Assembly (NCBI RefSeq): GCF_963678635.1
Contig: NC_087064.1
Location: forward strand, 55,064,338-55,128,337
Length of the DNA: 64,000 bases
Source of the DNA: Symsagittifera roscoffensis
Taxonomy: Eukaryota > Xenacoelomorpha > Acoela > Convolutidae
Reading direction: 5' to 3'
Part shown: piece by piece, positions 59,101 to 64,000 of the stretch
How the letters are laid out: each line of letters opens with the position of its first letter
Position numbering within the stretch: position 1 is the stretch's first letter
Position numbers and translations under genes: made by a program
Notes under the pieces: generated by a model
The model's input: the letters and a program-made list of their open reading frames with translations, nothing else
The model's database searches: none
What the model was told of the DNA's origin: nothing

Positions 59101-60350
59101 CGGATTCCGCTTACAAAACTCGCATAATGCAATGTCATAATCCATTACACACATACAATTATTCGTTTGTGGGTTGCTGCTTGTTGCGAAGTCCGCTTAC
59201 TACCTCAAAACAAATAATTAACCTCGTATTGACGCTCAAAAAGTTTTTACAGTCTTTACTCTTTGTTCAATTCAAGACTGAATACCCCGAGAATCAACTT
59301 TAATGTTTCTATGTTAAGCGCCAGATTATGTTTCCAAAAATTAAATGAACCGAACAGCTTGGGTTAAAAATAAAGTCAAAACTTGCCGTCATCGATCCTA
59401 AAAAAGAAGAATGAGCTCTCCACTGATCTTTCACTGTACTGGACAATTGCAAAGCATTGTTCAGTTTCTGCGTCTCCGTCCAGGGTTCCGTGGCACGCCA
59501 GAATGAACTGGATGCTATTGTACTGCTTGTAATAGGCGTACTTGTTGTTTGGAACTTTGTAATACGTGGCGACGAAACCAGACTCGGCCTTGAACTTTCC
59601 TCCGAGACGTGCATTGACTAGATCCAGGTCAGCTGCTCGAGTCAGATTTCGGAAAAAGAGGCTGTGAGCCAGGTTTGGATAGCGAGTGTCTTCTCCTAAG
59701 AGCTTCTTGGTGATTTCTTCGTCGATGTAGAGGTCAATTTGGTACTTTTTGAAGGTCTGCTGGTACCACCAGATTGCGCATGCTAGAGTGTCGTAATTAC
59801 CAATTTCATCCTCAATTGAGGGTCGAAATGTGGTCGACGTATCGCAGGAACTGTAGAACCAAAACTCACATAGTCTTTCGGTGTCGTAGTGCTTTCCCCC
59901 AGCAGGGTCGGTGTTATAGTAGTGTGTGAAGCTTAGACACAATCTGTCCATTAATAGATCGATGGTAGTCACGCCATTGTTAATGAGATAAATCCACTGT
60001 TCATCGCCGTAGTCGTTGGTCAGCTTAAGTTGTCCTTGGTGCTCAAACTGAATTTGGTTAACATCAAAGAGTCCAAGTTTAAACACTGGGATATAGAATG
60101 TGTCAGAAAACTTGTGAGAATCCATTTTTTTCACAAATTGATCTCCAGTTCCTGGTCCGAAGTCAAGCGTGAATTTTTGATCGAGTTTCAAGGCCCGGAA
60201 GGGCGTCTCAAATGTGCATTCTCCCGAATATGACCAACTTTGAACAAGAGCAGCTACAATCAAAAAAAGGATACTTCCATCCCTCCGAAGAACGAATACA
60301 GCGCCTATGTTTGGATTAGTTTTCATCATATGAGTAAAACTTGATGACAT
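37883..60350 (-). CDS. NIDO-AMOP-vWD single-pass membrane protein (mucin-4/SUSD2-like), 7-exon gene
   Basis: Joined exons on the minus strand: 60350-59435, 55015-54434, 54203-54117, 50445-50323, 49903-48815, 46456-46260, 38155-37883 (3267 bp, 1088 residues). Introns 1-5 are phase 1 and the sixth is phase 0; every junction is frame-consistent. Domain order: signal peptide, NIDO (about 100-345), IPT-like region (about 350-495), linker with VWGEVAKAS, AMOP (about 580-725), vWD (about 740-985), Cys-x6-Cys-x3-Asp motif, transmembrane helix (about 1052-1075), 15-residue tail. This is the architecture of the MUC4/SUSD2/mucin-like family of cell-surface adhesion proteins. The vWD start reads GGHFTTVDG instead of GDPHF-T-DG, so the autoproteolytic GDPH site is absent. 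The NIDO middle looks short, so a small exon in intron 1 may be missing from this model. The introns are loaded with transposable elements. Confidence 0.85.
38340..38379 (+). mobile_element. hAT-type MITE fragment (left piece)
   Basis: AGCCTTTGGCGCCAATATA is the central box of the hAT-type MITE family. Related sequence reappears beyond the palindromic element (AACGAAAAAACGCAATTTTC at about 39138), so the fragment is split by it. Confidence 0.55.
38380..39110. mobile_element. Tc1/mariner-type MITE, 731-bp palindrome
   Basis: TA target duplications (38378-38379, 39111-39112) flank CAGTGCTGATTTAAATTATC at the left and its complement GATAATTTAAATCAGCACTG at the right. The two arms of roughly 340 bp are nearly perfect complements (e.g. 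CCCCAAAAATGGGTCAATTT at 38554 and its complement at about 38925) around a short loop near 38740. No coding capacity. Lies in intron 6 of the NIDO-AMOP-vWD gene. Confidence 0.9.
39762..40939. mobile_element. CCCGGGTTGAC-ended element, copy 1
   Basis: Starts CCCGGGTTGACAAAAAATGC and ends GACGTCAACCCC. The left half (to about 40300) is an array of roughly 30-bp units built on ATGATAAGCATTTTTTCAT and CTATGAAATTGTATGATAAG; the right end repeats the motif in the opposite sense. No ORF of substance, so non-autonomous. Confidence 0.75.
42007..43175. mobile_element. CCCGGGTTGAC-ended element, copy 2
   Basis: The equivalent of copy 1 in the second tandem unit: CCCGGGTTGACAAAAAATGC at the left, GGTTGTCAACCCA at the right, with the same array of GCATTTTTTCATACTATGAA units. 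Confidence 0.75.
43555..44465. repeat. Dispersed repeat R with AATCGATTATAAT arrays
   Basis: Rich in GATTATAATCGATTATAAT-like words and ending near ACTGGGTGTGGGTT. The same sequence occurs in reverse at 61262-62030 (ACCCGCATCCAGTTTCAAGC at its start, CTACCGCGGGATTCTTTCAA inside, matching the complement of TTCCCGCGGTAGG at 43919). A partial copy lies at 41340-41675. Confidence 0.75.
44543..44947 (+). mobile_element. hAT-type MITE, complete
   Basis: 405 bp from CAGGGGCGGATTTAGG to CCTAGATCCGCCCCTG. The 8-bp flanking duplications are ATGGTAAT (44535-44542) and ATCGTAAT (44948-44955), 7 of 8. It contains CCCCCTGCCGACCGAAAGGG and GGCGCCTTTGGCGCC. The 133-codon reading through it is a by-product of base composition, not a transposase. 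Confidence 0.9.
45050..45916 (-). pseudogene. Coding-like fragments inside intron 6, origin unknown
   Basis: Minus strand 45916-45658 reads HKTSHGAADERIRKPREYNA, GSLVFWATALVDLPWLIKTW and VGLKELPPHAVILEPDQNQ up to TAG. 45213-45050 follows an acceptor-like GACTTACAG and reads SGVAYTEKNENGSDPETEP and SELLRSFLGKRSIQS to TGA. Composition and GC content look coding, but there is no initiation and I do not recognise them. They may be retroelement relics or alternative 3' exons of the surrounding gene. Confidence 0.35.
46260..46456 (-). CDS. Exon 6: C-terminal part of vWD
   Basis: Acceptor TTCGGCCTAG/GAG (46457/46456), entering in phase 1. It encodes GVSKIISVDSDLSKLHWSFG, ETWLVDHRRWLFRS and YIDTSVYTVTEEMESTYDS. 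The F-G-x-T-W motif after N-D-F...G is standard for vWD in this family. I end it at GACAGC/GTGCGT (46260/46259), phase 0, because that is the only donor fitting the last exon. Confidence 0.8.
46744..47663. mobile_element. Foldback element with arms of about 380 bp
   Basis: Begins GACTGCTCGTGTCAGGGC and ends GCCCTGATACGAGCAGTC. Arms 46744-47130 and 47290-47663 are complementary throughout, including TTCCACCCCACACGC versus GCGTGTGGGGCG and TCCGCTTACGCGTTAAT versus ATAACGCGTAAGCGGA. The loop is about 160 bp. No transposase. Confidence 0.85.
48030..48515. mobile_element. Single arm of the foldback family
   Basis: ACTGCTCGTATAAGGGTGAAG and CTCCGCTTACGCGTTAATAA match one arm of the element at 46744-47663. 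The opposite arm is missing. Another short piece lies at 47670-47800 and one end at 61167-61230. Confidence 0.7.
48815..49903 (-). CDS. Exon 5: AMOP domain and most of vWD
   Basis: Acceptor ATATTTCAG/GTACTC (49904/49903), donor AGAG/GTTTGC (48815/48814), 1089 bp, phase 1 at both ends. AMOP signatures: ISCEDWIARELEKD, LSADLPCPSNSAARDPD, GADFCIRSALVSC, SNQCCYNFDGSLI and the closing CCSNQLLCRKFLEIRPT. vWD: VKFGGHFTTVDGLEHAFLGL and GVYTLLETFDSVQTEVQIS, ending NLKGLLGRFDGHWFNDFEP, the family's G-L-L-G-N-x-N-G...N-D-F. The expected Asp-Pro of GDPH is replaced by Gly, with one residue missing. Confidence 0.92.
50323..50445 (-). CDS. Exon 4: 123-bp linker exon before AMOP
   Basis: Acceptor CTTTTTTAG/GTGCAAC (50446/50445) and donor CAAG/GTAAAA (50323/50322), phase 1 at both ends. 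It encodes ATTGYEYLSDDTVTLQPENS, then FFNYAFGENDAVLFLLKTEQ, the beta-rich N-F-G type segment between IPT and AMOP in relatives. The plus strand offers no alternative reading of comparable quality. Confidence 0.8.
50560..51540. repeat. Dispersed repeat P, copy in intron 4
   Basis: Contains TACAGATTATCTACA-type words followed by a block (GTAAGCTTTTCAATTGAATT, AAAACTATTTGTTCTAA, TTCTCCTTAAGTGATTTCAG) that recurs in the same order at 57890-59060. The copy lies in a different intron of the same gene. Confidence 0.65.
51775..52810 (+). mobile_element. hAT-type MITE fragment split by a CCCGGGTTGAC element
   Basis: Left piece 51778-51825 (CACCGACCCTAAGGTTTTCA, then GGCGCTTTCGGCGCCAAT) and right piece from 52777 (CTACTTTTGAGGGC) are the two halves of the MITE's central region (compare GGCGCCAATATATGCTATTT at 5940). 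The other element is inserted exactly between them. The MITE termini are lost. Confidence 0.7.
51826..52776. mobile_element. CCCGGGTTGAC-ended element, best-preserved termini
   Basis: CCCGGGTTGAC at the left and GTCAACCCGGG at the right, with subterminal AAAAATGCTAATCATAC and its counterpart GTATGACTAGCATTTTT. Inside are several palindromic CATACAATTTCCATATATGG and ATGGAAATTGTATGACTAGC units. 951 bp, no ORF. A 2-bp CT duplication at the insertion point is possible. Confidence 0.8.
53511..53959 (-). mobile_element. hAT-type MITE, complete, perfect 8-bp target duplication
   Basis: CAGGGGCGGATCTAGG to CCTAAATCCGCCCCTG, flanked by CATAAGAG on both sides (53503-53510 and 53960-53967). The opposite orientation of the copy at 44543. 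Contains GGCGCCGAAGGCGCC and long G and C runs near its right end. Confidence 0.93.
54117..54203 (-). CDS. Exon 3: short 87-bp linker exon
   Basis: Acceptor TTCGTCCAG (ends 54204) and consensus donor GTGG/GTGAGT (54117/54116), phase 1 at both ends, so exon 2 and exon 4 join through it without a frame change. It encodes VWGEVAKASASRSKGGLRS and then TMIHDCCLV; the joined YSF-R-VWGE matches the L-W-G-Y element that follows the IPT region in relatives. GC content is well above the flanks. It lies only about 160 bp from a hAT-type MITE. Confidence 0.72.
54434..55015 (-). CDS. Exon 2: NIDO end and IPT-like region
   Basis: Acceptor TTTTTTCAG/GCGCTGG (55016/55015) and donor TTTCA/GTGAGT (54434/54433), both phase 1. 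DKTSNVGDPGFWIYEV is the NIDO C-terminal motif (family pattern S-N-V-x-x-P-G-x-W). It is followed by a beta-rich stretch with GLRLTPCLETLFPMEVSLR and KVTLTGETDLEIREYSF, where relatives carry an IPT/TIG-type domain. Confidence 0.85.
55359..55549 (+). other. Possible plus-strand exon inside intron 1
   Basis: A strong acceptor-like CTTTTTTTTGCAG ends at 55358 and is followed by an open reading KYEFQIEKYISTYPVTRQLK and FEHILATAIFQNAKSVF to TGA at 55547. Antisense to the NIDO-AMOP-vWD gene. No partner exon was found, so this is speculative. Confidence 0.25.
55550..57890. other. Intron 1, no further feature
   Basis: AT-rich. 57300-57425 has GTTCGAC/GTCGAAC-type words in both senses. A missing small NIDO exon might lie in this intron; I could not identify it. 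Confidence 0.3.
57890..59060. repeat. Dispersed repeat P, copy in intron 1
   Basis: Opens with many TACAGATTATATACAG-type words (TATACAGATTATCGAC, ATTTTATACAGG) and continues with GTAAGCTTTTCAGCTAAG, AAAACTATTTCTTCTTAAG and TTCTCCTCAAGTGAGTTGAG, collinear with 50560-51540. Confidence 0.65.
59435..60350 (-). CDS. Exon 1: signal peptide and first part of NIDO
   Basis: Starts at ATG 60350. After a polar N-region, ILFLIVAALVQSWSYSGEC is a signal sequence with a plausible cleavage site near SWS/YSG. The NIDO hallmarks are WIYLINNGVTTIDLLMD, ATYYKVPNNKYAYYKQYNS and FILACHGTLDG followed by CFAIVQYS. The reading stays open to 59376, but the only phase-1 GT donor compatible with exon 2 is TACA/GTGAAA (59435/59434), so I end the exon there. 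Another ATG eight codons in could be used. Confidence 0.82.
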
Positions 60351-61261
60351 TTCAACCGTTCTTCGCTCTTTTTGTTCAACAAATAACTAAATGGCTTGAC
60401 GCGCCCGAAAACAGTCTCTTGCAGCCTAATGGCGTTCTTCCAATCTGTACTTTTGAAAACGAGAAAATAAGAACTCTGCAACTTTAATCGTAACATAGGC
60501 TGGAAACAATTAGTTTTTATATTATGATTAAATATTATTTTGCGATGAATCATAATTTCTTTTAAAGCTCTCTTTTATTTTCATCTTTTATTGTTATAAA
60601 GATCCACACTGCACGCATAAAATGATAAGTAGTTAAAATCACAATCAGAAGCAAAAATTAGTTTGAGTTCAACGTTTCTTTAAGTAAAAAATGTAATAGT
60701 AATTATGCAACTGCGTAATATCGATTATAATTAATCTTTGAAGTTTAAGTGCTCTGGAGTTCCTCTGTAGCATTTTGAGCCGTTCTTGAAAATTAAATAA
60801 GAACTGATTGATTCTCTGTGAGCGGTGATCCATAATTGGTGATTTAACCATTGTGATGCGCGTATTGTTGCGAGTCAATTAATTTATCAGTCAAATTTTT
60901 GATTTTTTTGGGACAAAAGTAGTGTGATGGATGAAATCATTCAAACGAGACGAGCAGCGAAATCATTTCAAGGGAGACTTATTTTTTTGACGAAACCGAC
61001 CAGAAACGTTCGCATGCTGAACAAACTAGTGAAATTTTGAAAAATCTGTTGTCTGATGTTTTTTTTACCGTTTCATGTACAACTATCTAGTTGGGGGGAG
61101 AGATTAAAACTCCACATCGAATTGATAAAAACTAGCGGAATTGAGAGGCTCTGTAATTCAACAGCTAAGAACATCACTGCTCGTATCAGTCGAAGCCCTG
61201 AATGTTCCGACTGCTCTTTAACTGGTCTCAAATAGTTTTTGAAAAATAAAATGTTCACAAA
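60351..61261. other. Upstream flank of the NIDO-AMOP-vWD gene
   Basis: Region that should hold the promoter and 5' UTR on the minus strand. No unambiguous TATA box or upstream exon was recognised. 61167-61230 is a terminal fragment of the foldback family (ACTGCTCGTATCAGTCGAAG). Confidence 0.35.
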
Positions 61262-62030
61262 CTACCCGCATCCAGTTTCAAGCGTTAAAAATCGATTATA
61301 ATATGATTTTAGTACCAGTCTTACAAAAATTAAGAAAAAATTGATTTTAATCAATTAATAATCGATTATAATCTCAAATATAATCAATCATAACAGGTTA
61401 TTTTCGATTATAATCGATTATTTTTATCCATATTTCTAATTCATTTGTTTTGCAGAAAAGATCCATTATAATCTTATATAATTTTTTAAAATCCCTTTTG
61501 TTTGCCCATTTTGTCTTCGACCTTGATGATTAATTGCTTATATTTTATGCTTTTCGTAGACGTTTGTTTATGAGAAAAGTGGGAAAATTAACTTTAACAA
61601 TGTCAAATCAATTCAAATTTATAACATTTTTTTTTTCATTTTTTCTTGATTATAGTTGTTTTATGATGTACATTCTAAGTTTCTCTGACCACCAAAATAT
61701 CAGCATACTTCTTTAGTTTCATGATATATATCGAAAAATTATATTTCACCTACCGCGGGATTCTTTCAACTCATATGGAGGGGTCTCTATGAAAATTTTG
61801 TTTCGTGGTGAAACTTTGTATTCAGATGAACCAAACAGTGTCAAGACATCTCATTTTAAGAGATTTTTGACAGAAAAAAGTATTAAAACCTATTATAATA
61901 AATCATAATAGATTAAAAGAGATTATAAGAGATTTTCGGAAAAAGTATAACCAATTATAATTGAATAAATTTATTATAATGTCACGAAAAATGTTATCAT
62001 TATAATGGATTATAAATAGTTTAAACAACT
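61262..62030. repeat. Dispersed repeat R, inverted copy
   Basis: Reverse orientation of 43555-44465: CCAGTTTCAAGCGTTAAAAA at the left, several TCGATTATAATCGATTAT words, then CCTACCGCGGGATTC and TGTCAAGACATCTCATTTT. Confidence 0.75.
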
Positions 62031-63338
62031 AAATTTGACGCTTATAATTATTTAGTTTTCATAAAGTTACATTTTTAATTGTAATATAACCGATTAGTTT
62101 CCCTTTTTACTGAGTGCGAGTATGAATTTTAGGCTGATAGGCTTGAATTTAAAACGATAAATTTTGAGTCGTTAATGGATTTAATTAGACTATTTATTTT
62201 AGCTTACCTTAATTTAGTTTGTAAAGATTTTTAAGTGCGGATTAATTTGCCACCACGCAAAGATAACTTGCGTTACAACTTCAGCATTAACGTATAAAGC
62301 GAGCAATTTTGGTGGGCTCGTGGCCGGATATCATAGTGGTGTACTTAAACGACAGGGTCCACGAAGATCCAAAGATCGCTTCCCTAAGAAAAAACTTTTT
62401 TGGAAATTAGTCTGAAAAAAATGCTCTAGAAGCATGTATGTTCCAAACTTGCTTTGAAAGACGGAACAGAAAAATCATTTCTATTCTATTTTAACCGGGA
62501 AAGCTCTTTGCTAATGTGAATGTTAATATGCGTTGTAAAAAAATTAAAAAATTTTCTGTAGTAGTTTTTGTATCATCAATTTTAATTTAACTTTGAAGCA
62601 TAAAACTGCAAATTATTATATACGTGCTATAAGTATGAACATGCGTTATAAACCAGCTAAGAGATCCTTTTGATAGTTTTCTGAACGCGCTATAAAATAA
62701 AAGTTATGAGATCCTTGTTTTAGTTTAATGAGCATCTCATTTCATTTCGCTAAGCATTTTGTTTCTATATTAATATGCAAATGAAAAATATATTTATATA
62801 TATATATATACACTCCGCGGCATAAATTGTGAGACAAAATAGTGTTTTTAAAACCATTAAATTCTCGGCAACTAACAAAACTAGACAAATGCATTTTGGT
62901 ACGGGGATAGAAAAACATTGTTTAAAAGCAATGAAAAGTTGGAAACTGAAACTGTTTAAAAGAAAATTTAAATTATGAAGGCTTAAAGTTTGTCTCAAAA
63001 CTTAGGTCGCGGACTAAACCTTCTCAGAAAATTCGGAAAATATATAATGATAATAAGTGTTGAAATAGCAAAAAGTTTACATATGAATCGTAAAGCTAAG
63101 AAAAATTAAATGTGAACGAAAATTCGGATTTATAAAAAAAAATTGTTTAATAGCTATACACAAAACAATTTTCATTGACAGAGATTTTTTTAATGTTTTT
63201 TTTCGAAGTTTTTAAATAATATTAGAAAAAAACAAATCAATTGTAATTTGTACTTTTTGTAAGTCAGTGTGATATTTGACTTTTAACAAAATATGATTTT
63301 ATTTTTAATAGCAGCTTGTATATTTAACCAAATGGATG
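62031..63338. other. No gene seen
   Basis: AT-rich with a short (TA)n run at about 62794-62810. Readings are short and low-complexity. Confidence 0.3.
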
Positions 63339-63538
63339 NNNNNNNNNNNNNNNNNNNNNNNNNNNNNNNNNNNNNNNNNNNNNNNNNNNNNNNNNNNNNN
63401 NNNNNNNNNNNNNNNNNNNNNNNNNNNNNNNNNNNNNNNNNNNNNNNNNNNNNNNNNNNNNNNNNNNNNNNNNNNNNNNNNNNNNNNNNNNNNNNNNNNN
63501 NNNNNNNNNNNNNNNNNNNNNNNNNNNNNNNNNNNNNN
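63339..63538. other. Assembly gap (200 N)
   Basis: Exactly 200 undetermined bases, followed by a C/A-rich low-complexity stretch (63539-63700) and a G run at about 63710-63722, which probably caused the gap. Readings crossing it are artefacts. Confidence 0.97.
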
Positions 63539-64000
63539 CCTGAACACGCCCCACCAGAACAACAACCACCCCCCCCCCCCCCCCCCCCAACTGAACAACC
63601 CCCCATCTGAGCAGCCCCCACCTAAACAACTCTCCCTCCCCCCCACCACCTGAACCCACATACCCCCACCTGAACCCACCCCCCTGAATACGTTAAGTTG
63701 AGGGGGGAGAGGGGGGGGGGGGTTGTTCTAAATGGGCAAATGCTAGGGGAGTAGTGTTGAGTAATATAAAAAAGTAACAAAAATATCAAAGTTAGGTAGA
63801 AAAAAATTCAATGGAACAACAAGTAAACAACGTAACCAACTTTAATTTAAATCGTAGAAAACACTTTATGTGCGTTGAATTTCGCATCTCAGTAAAGTGA
63901 AAAAGATCGATTATAATTTAGTTTCATTGTGTGACATTCGATCAGAATGTGTCAAAATGCAATTTCGAATTCGAAATTTTATTTTAACATCGGAGCAGGA

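Noticed and set aside
63283-63679. Readings on both strands across 63339-63538
   Set aside because: They span a run of N and C/G homopolymers; not real.

Overview
This window is AT-rich, intron-bearing eukaryotic DNA, most likely from an invertebrate animal. The evidence is an extracellular NIDO-AMOP-vWD membrane protein gene split by introns of up to 8 kb, LTR retrotransposons with Gypsy-type gag/pol, a FLYWCH/MULE transposon, and dense families of short inverted-repeat elements. No bacterial operon, CRISPR array, rRNA or convincing tRNA is visible. The species cannot be named from the sequence.

Layout. 1-462 (minus): an unrecognised 153-codon exon running off the left edge. 3401-5248 (plus): a two-exon gene for a protein with a possible permuted papain-like (NlpC/P60/LRAT-type) N-terminus and a glycine-rich hydrophobic C-terminus; its first exon carries a 13-A run that breaks the frame. 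6748-16441 (minus): a decayed LTR retrotransposon with two 1123-bp LTRs, readable gag, CCHC knuckle and a mutated protease, no recognisable reverse transcriptase, and a basic extra ORF near the 3' LTR. 17.9-22.6 kb (minus): a second, heavily decayed retroelement. 23.1-25.3 kb: a truncated Tc1-type MITE abutting a FLYWCH-MULE DNA transposon. 27.5-28.5 kb: an inverted pair of 21-bp minisatellites whose reading frames spell heptads. 29071-36564 (plus): a complete but mutated Gypsy-like LTR retrotransposon with matching LTRs and a perfect 5-bp target duplication, carrying an extra downstream ORF with SUMO-interaction-like motifs.

37883-60350 (minus): the principal host gene. I can join seven exons by matching splice phases (1,1,1,1,1,0) into a single-pass membrane protein of about 1088 residues: signal peptide, NIDO, IPT-like region, AMOP, vWD, a Cys-x6-Cys motif, transmembrane helix and short tail. 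Its introns hold most of the mobile DNA of the right half: hAT-type MITEs with 8-bp target duplications, a 731-bp palindromic Tc1-type MITE, foldback elements, a family with CCCGGGTTGAC ends, and a 2.25-kb tandem duplication. 60.4-64 kb holds no gene I can support, a repeat copy and a 200-bp assembly gap.

The host genes show no pathway relation to one another. The dominant theme is mobile-element turnover, including insertions of one element into another, around and inside one large adhesion/mucin-like gene.
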